Positions 49,799 through 59,660 are shown, numbered from the stretch's first letter. The stretch: DNA of 64,000 nt from Candidatus Rokuibacteriota bacterium (GCA_016200085.1 JACQFL010000036.1:62001-126000), one strand, 5' to 3'. Numbers and translations: made by a program. Notes: generated from the letters alone by a model not told the origin.

Positions 49799-50917
49799 TC
49801 AGGCCGTCACCCGGCGGGCGATCAGCTCGCGGTGCCAGTCCGCGTCGCCGTACATCACCTCGAGCGCCTTGGCCCGCTTGAAGTACAGGTGCAGGTCGTA
49901 CTCCCAGGTGAAGCCGATGCCGCCGTGGACCTGGATGGCCTCGCCGCAGACCCGGCGCGCCGCGTCGCCCACGTAGGCCTTGGCAATGGAGGCCGCCATC
50001 TCGGCGTCCGCCGCCTCCGCGTCGAGCGCCCACGCCGCGTAGTACGTCGCGGCGTGGCTGTTCTCCACCTCGAGCAGCATCTCGGCGCACTTGTGACGGA
50101 TGGCCTGGAAGGAGCCGATGGGCTGGCCGAACTGCTCGCGCACCTTCGCGTAGGCGACGGCCATGTCCAGGCACCGTCGCGCCGCGCCCAGCATCTCCGC
50201 GGCGGCGCCGACCGCGCCGATGCGCAGCAGGCCCTCGACGAGGGGCAGCGCCTGGCCGGGCGCGCCCAGCACCGCGTCGTCCGGGACGGTCACCCCGTCG
50301 AGCGTCACGTTCGTCCAGCGCATCGACAGGTCCATCCCGGTGACCGGCGACAGCGTGAGACCGGGCGTCGAGGGCTCGACGAGGAAGAGCGAGAGGCCCT
50401 CGGACGAGCGCGCGGGCACGGCCAGGACGTCGGCCACGTGGGCCCAGGGCACGAACGGCTTGGTGCCCGTCAGCGACCAGCCCGCCGCCGTCCGCTCGGC
50501 CTTCGTCGCGACCGCCGCTGGGGTCCAGTCCATCGCGCCGTCGAGCAGGGCGACGGTGCCGCGCGCGGCGCCGGCGGCGATGGCGGCCAGCCAGCGTCGC
50601 TTCTGGGCCTCGCTGCCGAGCTCGACGATCGCGGTGGCGGCGAGCACCGTCGAGAAGTACGGGCCGGGGTACGCGGCGCGGCCCATCTCCTCGAGGAGGA
50701 GGGCGGTCTCCACCATGCCGAGATCGGCGCCCCCGAAGGCTTCCGGCAGCGCGAGGCCGAGCCAGCCGAGCTGGGCCATGTCCTTCCACATCGCCTCGCT
50801 CTCGCCGCGCGGGTCGTCCCAGAGCGCGCGGGCCAGCGCGGGCTTGCAGCGCTCGTCGAGGAAGGCGCGCGCCGAATTGCGCAGCAGCTGCTGGTCCGAG
50901 GTGAATGAGAAGTCCAC
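49799..50917 (-). CDS. Acyl-CoA dehydrogenase
   Basis: MDFSFTSDQQLLRNSARAFLDE, AYAKVREQFGQPIGSFQAIRHKCAEML, QVHGGIGFTWEYDLHLYFKRAK. Confidence 0.93.
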   Translation of the reverse strand: MDFSFTSDQQLLRNSARAFLDERCKPALARALWDDPRGESEAMWKDMAQLGWLGLALPEAFGGADLGMVETALLLEEMGRAAYPGPYFSTVLAATAIVELGSEAQKRRWLAAIAAGAARGTVALLDGAMDWTPAAVATKAERTAAGWSLTGTKPFVPWAHVADVLAVPARSSEGLSLFLVEPSTPGLTLSPVTGMDLSMRWTNVTLDGVTVPDDAVLGAPGQALPLVEGLLRIGAVGAAAEMLGAARRCLDMAVAYAKVREQFGQPIGSFQAIRHKCAEMLLEVENSHAATYYAAWALDAEAADAEMAASIAKAYVGDAARRVCGEAIQVHGGIGFTWEYDLHLYFKRAKALEVMYGDADWHRELIARRVTA

Positions 50918-50927
50918 GCCGCCCTCC

Positions 50928-52136
50928 TCAGACCTTGGCGCGGTCGGCGCGGGCTTCCTTGGGCAGCCCGAGCACGCGCTCGCCGATCACGTTCTTCTGC
51001 ACCTCGGAGGACCCCGCGTAGATCGTGCCCGCGCGCGACCAGAGGAACGCCTGGGCCCACGTGCCGGGCTCGCCCGACGAGGTCTCGACCTCCGAGAACT
51101 CGTCGGGGCCGGCCACGGTGACCTGGCCCCAGGGGCCGAGGATCTCCTGGGCGATCTCGTGGTAGCGCTTCTCGAACTCGCTGTAGGACAGCTTGGTGAT
51201 CGACGAGGCGGCGCCCGGCGACTCGCCCTTGGTGAGCGCCGAGAGCACGCGCAGCGCGGCGTAGCGCTGGACCTCGAGCTCGGTCCAGATCCGCCCGATC
51301 TTCATGCGCACCACGGGATCCTCGACGAGGGGCCGCCCCTGCCGGCGCAGCTCCTTGGTGGCGCGCACGAGCTGGTAGAAGGCCGAGGCATACCGGGTGA
51401 CGCGGGCCAGCGAGTTGCCGCCGCGCTCGTAGGAGAGCGTGGTCTGCGCGATCTCCCAGCCCTGGCCGAGCCGGCCGATGAGATCGGCCTTCTCGGCGCG
51501 CGCGCCGGTCATGAACACCTCGGAGAACTGCGAGGACCCCGTGATCTGCCGGAGCGGCCGCACCTCGACCCCGGGCTGCCGCATGCTCAGGAGGAAGCAC
51601 GAGATGCCCTTGTGCTTGGCCACCTTCGAGTCGGTGCGGGCGAGCAGGAGACCCCAGTCGGCGATGACCCCGCCGCTGGTCCAGATCTTCTGGCCGTTGA
51701 CGACGAAGTGGTCGCCCGCGTCCTCGGCCCGCGTCTTGAGGCTCGCCAGGTCGCTGCCGGCGTTCGGCTCGGAGTAGAGCTGGCACCAGAGCTCGTCGGC
51801 CATCAGGATCTTTCTGAGATAGCGCTGCTTCTGCGCCTCGGCGCCGTGCACGATGATGGTCGGGCCCACGATGCCGATCCCGAGGCCGTTGATGGTGGGC
51901 GGCGCGCCGGCGTGTGCCATCTCGTCGGCGACGATGGCCTGCTGCATCGGCGTCGCGCTCTGGCCGCCGTACTCCTTGGGCCAGCCCATGCCGACGTAGC
52001 CCGCGTCGTACATCCGGCGGTGCCAGGCCCGCCGCTCGTCGAGCGTCCGGGGCTCGTGCGCGGGCGTGTTGGCCGCGAACCAGCGGCGAGTCTGGTCGCG
52101 GAACGCGAGATCCTCGGGCGAGTAGTTCAGATCCAT
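50928..52136 (-). CDS. Acyl-CoA dehydrogenase
   Basis: MDLNYSPEDLAFRDQTRRWF, LYSEPNAGSDLASLKTRA, IYAGSSEVQKNVIGERVLGLPKE. Confidence 0.93.
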   Translation of the reverse strand: MDLNYSPEDLAFRDQTRRWFAANTPAHEPRTLDERRAWHRRMYDAGYVGMGWPKEYGGQSATPMQQAIVADEMAHAGAPPTINGLGIGIVGPTIIVHGAEAQKQRYLRKILMADELWCQLYSEPNAGSDLASLKTRAEDAGDHFVVNGQKIWTSGGVIADWGLLLARTDSKVAKHKGISCFLLSMRQPGVEVRPLRQITGSSQFSEVFMTGARAEKADLIGRLGQGWEIAQTTLSYERGGNSLARVTRYASAFYQLVRATKELRRQGRPLVEDPVVRMKIGRIWTELEVQRYAALRVLSALTKGESPGAASSITKLSYSEFEKRYHEIAQEILGPWGQVTVAGPDEFSEVETSSGEPGTWAQAFLWSRAGTIYAGSSEVQKNVIGERVLGLPKEARADRAKV

Positions 52137-52170
52137 CGTGGCCTGGCCTCCATTTGACGTCGGGGGGGGA

Positions 52171-52420
52171 CCGCCGCTCCCCCCCGACACCCCCCAACGG
52201 TCACCGTCTGCGGTGATTGACGACTCGTTTCGGACCGCGGTCAACCGCTGGCGGTCGAGCGCCGCTCCCCCCGACACCCCCCAACGGTCACACGCGGCGG
52301 CGAGACAGCACGCGCTCCGAACACGCGGGAGCGCCCGCTCGCCGCTCGCCCCGATGCTCTCCAACGGTCACCGCATGCGTGGTTGGCGACTCGTTTCGCG
52401 GTGCGGTCAACCGTCGGCAA
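52171..52420. repeat. Three-copy degenerate direct repeat (unit about 80-88 bp)
   Basis: CAACGGTCAC at 52195, 52282, 52362; CGCCGCTC...CCCCGA before each; CGACTCGTTTCG at 52221 and 52387. Confidence 0.7.
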
Positions 52421-52463
52421 TGTATCAGCCCGACCCGGGGGCGGGCAACCGCGGCGGGCGACG

Positions 52464-53294
52464 TCAGCGCGGTGCGGGATCCGGCGGGGGCAGGCGGTAG
52501 ATCGCGGTGTGCAGCACGTGGGCGACCGGGCGCCGGCCGGCGACGATCAGGAGGTCGAGCTCGACGAAGTTGCGGCCCTTCTTCTCGAAGAGCGAGCGGA
52601 CACGCCCGCGCGTCGCCAGGGTGTCGCCGACGCGGGCGCCCCCGAGGTGGCGCACGACGCTGCCGACGTGGATCCAGGGCGCGACCTGCACGTTGCGGCT
52701 GAGCGCGCGGTTGCACTGCTCGAGCAGGAAGCCCGGGTGGGCCCAGGCCGCGGGCCCGCGATAGAGCGCGTGGTCGTCGCTCACGCGCGCCGTGTACTCC
52801 ACCGCGCGCGCCTCGTCGTAGAGGTTCTCGGAGGTGCCGAGGACGTCCAGGCCCTCGAAGACGGCGCGGGTCGCCACCGGCCGCTCGGCGGGCAGCCGGG
52901 CCGCGCGATAGAGCGCCGGGTTGACCGGCGTGGGCGAGCCGGCCGGCACGGTGGCGGTGAGCGTCGCGCACTCGTCGCCGAGCGGCGTGGTGGCGGTCAC
53001 CGTCGCCGTCACGCCGGTCGGCTCGCGGGCGGTGACGGCGCCGGCCAGCGTGACCTCGTCATCCTCGATCACGGGCTTGAGGAAGCGGACGGACGCGGTG
53101 CCGCGCGCGAGCCACGCGGCGCCGAACGCGTCGACGAGCGGGCGCGTGAGATAGGCGTAGACCGTGATGCCGGGGACGAGCCCGCCGCGAAACCCGTACG
53201 CGCGGGCGGTGGCGTCGTCGTGGATGACGTTCTCGCCCCCGCGCTCCCAGGTGTTGCGGGCCTTCAGGTGACGGTCGATGAGACGCTCGAGCAT
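52464..53294 (-). CDS. MaoC-like hot-dog-fold dehydratase/thioesterase
   Basis: NTWERGGENVIHDDATARAYGFRGGLVPGITVYAYL hot-dog pattern, two-domain length. Confidence 0.72.
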   Translation of the reverse strand: MLERLIDRHLKARNTWERGGENVIHDDATARAYGFRGGLVPGITVYAYLTRPLVDAFGAAWLARGTASVRFLKPVIEDDEVTLAGAVTAREPTGVTATVTATTPLGDECATLTATVPAGSPTPVNPALYRAARLPAERPVATRAVFEGLDVLGTSENLYDEARAVEYTARVSDDHALYRGPAAWAHPGFLLEQCNRALSRNVQVAPWIHVGSVVRHLGGARVGDTLATRGRVRSLFEKKGRNFVELDLLIVAGRRPVAHVLHTAIYRLPPPDPAPR

Positions 53295-53323
53295 GACGCG
53301 AAGTCTACTATACTGTCCTCGAC

Positions 53324-53917
53324 ATGCGCGCCGCCCTGATCGTGCTCGTCGTGCTCGCGGTCATCGTGGTGGGGATCGTGGCCTGGGCGATCGGCGTCAA
53401 CAACGAGCTCGTCCGCCTCGACCAGGACGTCAACGGCAAGTGGGCGCAGGTGCAGAACCAGTTCCAGCGCCGCGCCGACCTCGTGCCCAACCTCGTGGAG
53501 ACGGTCAAGGGTTTCGCCACGCAGGAGCGCACCGTGCTCGAGGAGGTCACGCGGGCGCGCGCCAGCGCGAGCAGCATCCAGCTCACCCCCGAGGCGCTGA
53601 ACGACCCCAAGGCCCTGGAGCGGTTCCAGACCGCGCAGTCCCAGCTCTCCGGCGCGCTCAGCCGGCTGCTCGTCACCGTCGAGCGGTACCCTGAGCTGAA
53701 GTCGAACCAGAACTTCCTGGCCCTGCAGTCGCAGCTCGAGGGCACCGAGAACCGGATCGCGGTCGAGCGCAAGCGCTTCAACGAGGCGGTGCAGGCCTAC
53801 AACACCCGGCTCCGGCTGTTTCCCGCGAGCGTGATCGCCGGGATGTTCGGCTTCCGCCCCAAAGCGTTCTTCGAGGCGGCGCCCGACGCGGCGACCGTCC
53901 CGAAGGTCAAGTTCTAG
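53324..53917 (+). CDS. lemA: LemA family protein
   Basis: NNELVRLDQDVNGKWAQVQNQFQRRADLVPNLVETVKGFATQE. Confidence 0.95.
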   Translation: MRAALIVLVVLAVIVVGIVAWAIGVNNELVRLDQDVNGKWAQVQNQFQRRADLVPNLVETVKGFATQERTVLEEVTRARASASSIQLTPEALNDPKALERFQTAQSQLSGALSRLLVTVERYPELKSNQNFLALQSQLEGTENRIAVERKRFNEAVQAYNTRLRLFPASVIAGMFGFRPKAFFEAAPDAATVPKVKF

Positions 53918-53951
53918 CCTGCTCCTCACGGTCATCCTCGTCTGGGCCCTC

Positions 53952-54662
53952 GTGGTGCCGCCGGCGCCGACCGGCGCCGTCAACGACTACGCCGGTCTGC
54001 TGACGGCGGCCGAGCGCGCCCGGCTGGAGGCGGTGCTCCAGGAGCGCAACCGGGCCACGGGCGCGCAGGTGGCCATCGCCATCTTCCCGTCGCTCGAGGG
54101 CGAGAGCCTGGAAGACTTCTCCAACCGCCTGGCCCGGCAGTGGCGCGTCGGCCAGCAGGGCCTCGACAACGGGGTCGTCCTCACCGTGTTCGTGGCCGAC
54201 CGCAAGGCGCGCCTCGAGGTCGGCTACGGCGCCGAGGGCAGCGTCACCGACGCCGTGACGAGCGACATCCTCCGCAACGTCCTGGCGCCCCGCTTCCGCG
54301 AAGGCCAGTACGCGCGCGGCCTGCAGGATGCCGTGGCGGCGGTCTTCCAGCACATCGAGGCCACGCCGCCCGACAAGCGCGCGCGGCCGCGCGCCTCCCG
54401 GGGCCCGAACGTCCCCGTGGTCGGGTTCTTCGTGCTCCTCGGCGTCATCGTGCTGATCCTCTTCCGCGACGCGCGCAGCAACGTGTCCACGGCGCGCCGC
54501 AACGTCTACACGGCCCGTGGGGGCGGCTGGTACACGCCCATCATCGTGCCCCCGGTCGGCGGCGGCTGGGGCGGCGGCGGCAGCTCGGGCGGGGACCCCG
54601 GGGGCGGCTTCTCGGGAGGCGGCGGCGACTTCGGCGGCGGCGGCGCGAGCGGGAGCTGGTGA
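53952..54662 (+). CDS. TPM-domain membrane protein (YgcG-like); true start probably slightly upstream
   Basis: VNDYAGLLTAAERARLEAVLQE, GVVLTVFVADRKARLEVGYGAEG, Gly-rich tail GGGGDFGGGGASGSW. Confidence 0.88.
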   Translation: MVPPAPTGAVNDYAGLLTAAERARLEAVLQERNRATGAQVAIAIFPSLEGESLEDFSNRLARQWRVGQQGLDNGVVLTVFVADRKARLEVGYGAEGSVTDAVTSDILRNVLAPRFREGQYARGLQDAVAAVFQHIEATPPDKRARPRASRGPNVPVVGFFVLLGVIVLILFRDARSNVSTARRNVYTARGGGWYTPIIVPPVGGGWGGGGSSGGDPGGGFSGGGGDFGGGGASGSW

Positions 54663-55120
54663 TGCACGGCCATCCGCGCTGGATCCGCCGCGTGTTCTCC
54701 GACGAGGACCTGCACGCCATCGCGGCAGCCATCGCGCGCGCCGAGCGCGGGACGGCCGCGGAGATCCGCGTCCACGTCGAGCGCCGGGCGCCGACGCGCG
54801 GCGATGCCCTCGCGCGCGCCCGCGCGGTGTTCGCCCACCTCCAGATGCACGACAGCGAGCACCGGAACGGCGTGCTCATCTACCTCGCGCTCGAGGATCG
54901 CCGGCTGGCCATCGTCGGCGACGCCGGGATCCACCAGCGGGTCGGCGACGAGTACTGGACCCGGATCAGGGACGTGATGGTCACGCACATGAAGAGCGAG
55001 CGTGCGCGGGACGCCGTGATCGAGGCGGTGGGCGACGTCGGCCGGGTGCTGGCCGACCACTTCCCGCGCGCGACCGGCGACGGCGGCGCGTCGGGCGACC
55101 ACGTCAGCGTCGGGCGGTGA
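54662..55120 (+). CDS. TPM-domain protein
   Basis: EIRVHVERRAPTRGDALARARAVFAHLQMHDSEHRNGVLIYLALEDRRLAIVGDAGIH. Confidence 0.87.
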   Translation: MHGHPRWIRRVFSDEDLHAIAAAIARAERGTAAEIRVHVERRAPTRGDALARARAVFAHLQMHDSEHRNGVLIYLALEDRRLAIVGDAGIHQRVGDEYWTRIRDVMVTHMKSERARDAVIEAVGDVGRVLADHFPRATGDGGASGDHVSVGR

Positions 55121-55145
55121 TACGCTGGGTCCTGGAGGGAATGCC

Positions 55146-55463
55146 ATGCGATCGTTCATCGCCCTCGGCGCCGCGGCGCTCGCCATCGCGCCCGTCCTCG
55201 CCAGCCCGTTTGCCCGTGCCCAGACGCCCGGGCCGGTACCCTCGACGGAGCTCAAGCAGGAGATGAAGCGCGCCCGAGCCGTGGCACCGCCGCCGCCGTC
55301 GCCCGAGATCGCGGCACGCGACGCCGACCGTGCCGCGACCGAGATGCGCAACGAGCAGGTCCTGAGGGACGTGGCTCGCTCGAGCCCGAACCGGCCCGAC
55401 CTCGGCTACGACGTCAAGAGCGGCATCCAGAGCCAGAACCTGAACCGCGCGCTCGCGCGGTAG
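55146..55463 (+). CDS. Small secreted hypothetical protein
   Basis: Signal peptide FIALGAAALAIAPVLASPFARA; SD GGAGGGA. Confidence 0.6.
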   Translation: MRSFIALGAAALAIAPVLASPFARAQTPGPVPSTELKQEMKRARAVAPPPPSPEIAARDADRAATEMRNEQVLRDVARSSPNRPDLGYDVKSGIQSQNLNRALAR

Positions 55464-55515
55464 CGCGCGGCCCCCGGACGCGGCCGGGCGGGGCCGTGCT
55501 ACAGTCGGGCCCGTC

Positions 55516-56616
55516 ATGATCAGCCGCGACGACGTCTCCACGCCCGCGCTGCTGCTCGACCTCGACCGCTTCGAGAGGAACCTCGCCCGCATGGCGGCGC
55601 ACGTCCGCGCCGCCGGCAAGCAGATCCGCCCGCACGCGAAGACCCATCGCTGTCCCGAGATCGCGCGGCGCCAGATCGCGGCCGGCGCGCTCGGCGTGGC
55701 GTGCGCGAAGCTGGGCGAGGCGGAGGTGATGGCCGGGGCGGGCGTGCGCGGGCTCCTGATCACCACCGAGGTGGTGCCGCCGGGCTCGGTGCGCCGCCTC
55801 ATGACGCTGATCGCGGGGGCACCGGATACCATGGTGGTGGTCGACAACGCGGAGAACGTCCGCGCGCTCGCCGCCGCCGCCGCCGAGCACGGCGTCGTGG
55901 TCAACGCGCTGGTGGACGTGCACGTCGGCGCGCGCCGCACCGGGGTCGAGCCGGGCGCCGCCGCGCTGGCGCTGGCGCGGCTGGTCGCGGGCGCGCGCGC
56001 GCTCAGGCTGGGCGGGCTGCAGGGCTACGCGGGGCAGTGCGCCCACGTGATGGGCTGGAAGGAGCGCCGCGCCGCCTCGCTGGCGGCGATGACCCCGCTC
56101 ATGGAGACGCGCGCGCTGCTCGAGCGCGAGGGGCTGCCCGTGGAGATCGTCGCTGGCGGCTCGACGGGCACGTACGACATCGACGTCGAGCTCGGCGGCC
56201 TCACCGAGCTGCAGGCGGGATCCTACTGCGTGATGGACGTCGACTACCGGCGGATCGGCGGGCGCGGCGGTGAGATGCTGACGGACTTCGAGATGGCGCT
56301 CACCGTGGTGGCCACGGTGGTCAGCGTGGCGCCCGACCGCGCGATGGTGGACGCCGGGCTCAAGGCGTTCTCCACCGACAAGCCGTTTCCCCCCGAGGCG
56401 GTCGAGCGCCCGGGGATCGAGTACGGCTTCGCGGGCGACGAGCACGGCCGGCTGACGCCGCGCGATCCCGACCGGGCGCCGCGGCTCGGCGAGCGCATCG
56501 AGTTCTTCCCGCCCCACTGCGACCCCACCTTCAACCTCTACGACCGCGTCCACGTCGTGCGCGGCTCCCGCGTCGAAGCCGTCTGGGACATCGCCGCCCG
56601 CGGCCGCTCCGACTGA
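55516..56616 (+). CDS. PLP-dependent D-serine/D-threonine aldolase-like (alanine racemase N-terminal) protein
   Basis: STPALLLDLDRFERNLARM, IRPHAKTHRCPEIARRQI, GLQGYAGQCAH. Confidence 0.88.
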   Translation: MISRDDVSTPALLLDLDRFERNLARMAAHVRAAGKQIRPHAKTHRCPEIARRQIAAGALGVACAKLGEAEVMAGAGVRGLLITTEVVPPGSVRRLMTLIAGAPDTMVVVDNAENVRALAAAAAEHGVVVNALVDVHVGARRTGVEPGAAALALARLVAGARALRLGGLQGYAGQCAHVMGWKERRAASLAAMTPLMETRALLEREGLPVEIVAGGSTGTYDIDVELGGLTELQAGSYCVMDVDYRRIGGRGGEMLTDFEMALTVVATVVSVAPDRAMVDAGLKAFSTDKPFPPEAVERPGIEYGFAGDEHGRLTPRDPDRAPRLGERIEFFPPHCDPTFNLYDRVHVVRGSRVEAVWDIAARGRSD

Positions 56617-56636
56617 CGCGCGCGCGTGGCGTTCCG

Positions 56637-56792
56637 GCGTGGCCTGGCCCGGGGGGTGGGGGAGAAGCTCGGCAAGCCGTTGGGTACGGGGAGCATCGAC
56701 GCGCGTGGGGCGCGGCGCGCGGACACGCGGTCACGAGATCACAGTCAGTCGGCTTGCGGAGCCTCTCCCCCACCCCCCGGGCCAGGCCACGC
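56637..56792. repeat. Long intergenic inverted repeat (29-bp perfect arms extending to about 43)
   Basis: GCGTGGCCTGGCCCGGGGGGTGGGGGAGA at 56637-56665 is the exact reverse complement of 56764-56792. Confidence 0.9.
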
Positions 56793-56854
56793 CGCCGCGC
56801 GCCCCGTGGACGGTCGGTCAGTTCCTGCGCGCAGCATTCTTTGTCGAACCGACA

Positions 56855-57319
56855 CTAGGACGTCGGTTCTGGGGACGCGGGGCGGTAGGCGATGAGGTAG
56901 CGGTGCTCGCCGTCGAGGATCGTGGTGCCGTGCTGGTTCGTCAGGGTCACCCGGAGCGTCATGAGGCCGGCGGAGCGCTTGCGCTCGAGCGCCGTCACCT
57001 CGTGCTCGGGGCGCACGGTGTCGCCGATGAAGGCGGGGGCGAGGAAACGGGTGCGCTGCTCGACGAAGGCCACGATCGACTCCTCGATGACCGGTGCCAG
57101 CGTGGAAGCGCCGACGGCGGTCATGGACGTGAGCAGGAGGCCGTGGGCGAGGCGCTTGCCGAAGCGCGTGCGCTTGCTGTACTCGTCGTCGTAGTGGATG
57201 GGATGGGCGTCGCCGGTCATGCCCGCGAAGAAGAGGAAGTGGGCGTCGGTGAGGGTCTTCGACGGGCTCCGGAAGCGATCGCCGACCGTGAAGTCCTCGA
57301 AGAAGCGCTGGCCGCTCAC
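56855..57319 (-). CDS. MaoC-like dehydratase
   Basis: GQRFFEDFTVGDRFRSPSKTLTDAHFLFFAGMTGDAHPIHYD. Confidence 0.9.
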   Translation of the reverse strand: MSGQRFFEDFTVGDRFRSPSKTLTDAHFLFFAGMTGDAHPIHYDDEYSKRTRFGKRLAHGLLLTSMTAVGASTLAPVIEESIVAFVEQRTRFLAPAFIGDTVRPEHEVTALERKRSAGLMTLRVTLTNQHGTTILDGEHRYLIAYRPASPEPTS

Positions 57320-58212
57320 CAGAGGCCCCAGAACACCGCCTTCACCTCGGAGGCATTCCGCGCCTGGAAGAGCCGCGGCCGCGCCAGGGCGGCGCCGGGC
57401 AAGCCCGTCGAGTACCACGCGAGGTGCTTCTTGAGCTGAACGAGGGCGATGCGCTCGGGCAGGTGGCCCTGGATGAGGTCGCAGTGCCGGCGGACGATCG
57501 CCGCGCGCGCCTCGCGCTCCGGCGCGTCGGTCGCGAAGATCCAGGGCCGGCCGAGGGCCGCGCGCCCGATCATCACCGCGGCGCAGCCGGTCGCTGTTCG
57601 CATGGCTGCCGCGTCAGCGTGACTACCGACATCGCCGTTGCCGATGACGGGAATCGCGACCGCGTCCACCACGCTCGCGATCACCTCCCACGGCGCGCGG
57701 CCCGTGTACTGCTGCGAGCGCGTGCGCGGGTGGACGGTGATCGCGCTCACGCCCTCGTCCTCGGCGAGTCGGGCGATGGCGACGGCGTTCAGCGTGCGCT
57801 CGTCCCAGCCACCGCGGATCTTGATGGTGAGGGGGACGCCGACCGCCTTGCGCATCGCGCGCAGCGCCCTGGCCGCCCCGAGCGGGTCGCGCATCAGCGC
57901 GGCGCCGTGGCCCTTGGCGACGATCTTTGGCACCGGGCACCCCATGTTGAGATCCACGCCGTCGGCGCCCTCGGCCTCGAGGATCCGCGCGGCCTCCGCG
58001 AGGACCTCCGGCTCGGAGCCGAGGAGCTGCATCGCGAGGGGGCGCTCCGCGGGCAGGTGCCGCAGCATGGCGCGCGTGCCCGCGTTGCCCTGCACGAGGG
58101 CGCGCGCGTCGACCTCCTCGCTGGTGAGGAGCCCGGCGCCGCACTCGCGGGCGACGAGGCGGAAGGGGAGATTGCTGACGCCGGCCATCGGCGCCAGCCG
58201 GAGGTCTAGCAT
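57316..58212 (-). CDS. dus: tRNA-dihydrouridine synthase
   Basis: LAPMAGVSNLPFRLVARECGAGLLTSEEV, GVDLNMGCPVPKIVAKGHGAALM, GNGDVGSHADAA. Confidence 0.93.
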   Translation of the reverse strand: MLDLRLAPMAGVSNLPFRLVARECGAGLLTSEEVDARALVQGNAGTRAMLRHLPAERPLAMQLLGSEPEVLAEAARILEAEGADGVDLNMGCPVPKIVAKGHGAALMRDPLGAARALRAMRKAVGVPLTIKIRGGWDERTLNAVAIARLAEDEGVSAITVHPRTRSQQYTGRAPWEVIASVVDAVAIPVIGNGDVGSHADAAAMRTATGCAAVMIGRAALGRPWIFATDAPEREARAAIVRRHCDLIQGHLPERIALVQLKKHLAWYSTGLPGAALARPRLFQARNASEVKAVFWGLW

Positions 58213-58221
58213 GCCTCGATG

Positions 58222-58890
58222 TTACTCCACGAACGCGACGGCGCGGACGGGCGAGCCGTCGGCGCCCTCGATCCGGAGAGGCAGCGCGAGGAAGCGGCAG
58301 CGCGAGGCGCCGATGGCGTCGAGGTTCGTGAGGTACTCGATCACCGTGATCCCGGCGGGAAAGAAGAGGAAGTGCGTCGTGCACTCCTCGCGCGGCACCC
58401 GCGTGGCGGGCGAGAAGATGCCGGTGCGCACCGAGTAATCGGGCGGGTAGTCGTAGCCGACGGCCTTCACGCCGCGCGCGATGAGCCAGTGGCAGGCGCT
58501 CGGGCCCGTCCACGGGGCATCCCGCCAGAAGCGCTCGTCGGCCACGGGCACCTTCTTCGGCCAGTCCGTCCGGAGCAGCGCGATGTCACCGCGGCGAAGG
58601 TGGAGCGCGTGCTTCTCGAGCTCGTCGGCGGTGACCTCGGCGTTGGCGCCGAGGTGGCTGAGGTCCACCACGGCGGCCTCCCCGATCCACTGGTCGACCG
58701 GCATGTCGGTGATGGACCGGTCGCCGGGCAGGAAATGGCGGGGCGCGTCCACATGGGTGTAGGCATGGCAGCTGATCGTCATCACCGAGGATTCGAAGTT
58801 CCGGCCCTCGGCGTGCGACGAGCGGATGTCGCGGGTGGCCGGCCACCGGAAGTGCGGCCGGATGGGGAACGAGAGATCGACGATGCGCAC
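58222..58890 (-). CDS. Cyclase family protein (kynurenine formamidase-like)
   Basis: VDLSFPIRP, ISCHAYTHVDAPRHFLPG, HxGTHxD-like metal motif. Confidence 0.85.
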   Translation of the reverse strand: MRIVDLSFPIRPHFRWPATRDIRSSHAEGRNFESSVMTISCHAYTHVDAPRHFLPGDRSITDMPVDQWIGEAAVVDLSHLGANAEVTADELEKHALHLRRGDIALLRTDWPKKVPVADERFWRDAPWTGPSACHWLIARGVKAVGYDYPPDYSVRTGIFSPATRVPREECTTHFLFFPAGITVIEYLTNLDAIGASRCRFLALPLRIEGADGSPVRAVAFVE

Positions 58891-58894
58891 GCGA

Positions 58895-59659
58895 TCAGCC
58901 GCGATCGGCCACCAGCACGGCGACCGGGTAGCCGAAGCGGATCTCGCCTCCCTCGGGGCGGGCCCCCACCCCGAGGGCATCGTCGGCCACCGAGGCGGCG
59001 AAGAGCGTCCGGATCTTCTCGTCGTCGCCGGGGTTCGGGAACGACCGCTTGAGCAGGCCTTCGACCTCGCCCTCCAGGCGATAGGTCTTCACGCGCGGCT
59101 CGGGCAGGCCGGCGGCGTGGAAGAGCCCGCGCAGCTCCTCCTGCGCCATCGCCCGTACGTGGGAAGGGTCGCGCAGCACCTCCATCGCGTTGAACGCGTC
59201 CGCCTTGTCCGGCGCGGGCGCGCTGTCGACGACGACCACGCGCCCGCCCTGCGCGCAGACCCGCCGCATCTCGGTGAGCGCGGCCGCGGGATCGAGGAAG
59301 TGATGAAACGCGAAGCGCGACACGACGATCGTGAAGGCGCCCTCGGGATAGGGCAGCGGGATGGCCTCGCCCTGCTGCCAGGTCATGTTGGTGAGCCCCT
59401 GCTCGCGCTGCACCGTCCGGGCGCGCTCGAGCATGGCGGGCGTGAGGTCCAGGCCGGTCGTGTGCTTGACCACGCGCGCGAACGCGCAGGTGACGAGCCC
59501 CGGGCCACAGGCGACGTCGAGGACGGTGTCCTCGGGGCCCGCGTCGCTGGCCTCCACGACCAGGCGCAGGGCCTCCTCGTCGCGGATGCCGGGCGCCGTG
59601 GAGAAGGGCACGGCCTGGCGGGTGAACTGGTCGAGGATCGCGTCGCGATGGGTCGCCAT
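58895..59659 (-). CDS. Class I SAM-dependent methyltransferase
   Basis: DTVLDVACGPGLVTCAFARVVKHTTGLDLTPAMLERAR. Confidence 0.93.
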   Translation of the reverse strand: MATHRDAILDQFTRQAVPFSTAPGIRDEEALRLVVEASDAGPEDTVLDVACGPGLVTCAFARVVKHTTGLDLTPAMLERARTVQREQGLTNMTWQQGEAIPLPYPEGAFTIVVSRFAFHHFLDPAAALTEMRRVCAQGGRVVVVDSAPAPDKADAFNAMEVLRDPSHVRAMAQEELRGLFHAAGLPEPRVKTYRLEGEVEGLLKRSFPNPGDDEKIRTLFAASVADDALGVGARPEGGEIRFGYPVAVLVADRG

Positions 59660-59660
59660 G

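Noticed and set aside
52171-52420. CRISPR array
   Set aside because: Only three diverged 80-88 bp units with no constant short repeat/spacer structure and no cas genes.
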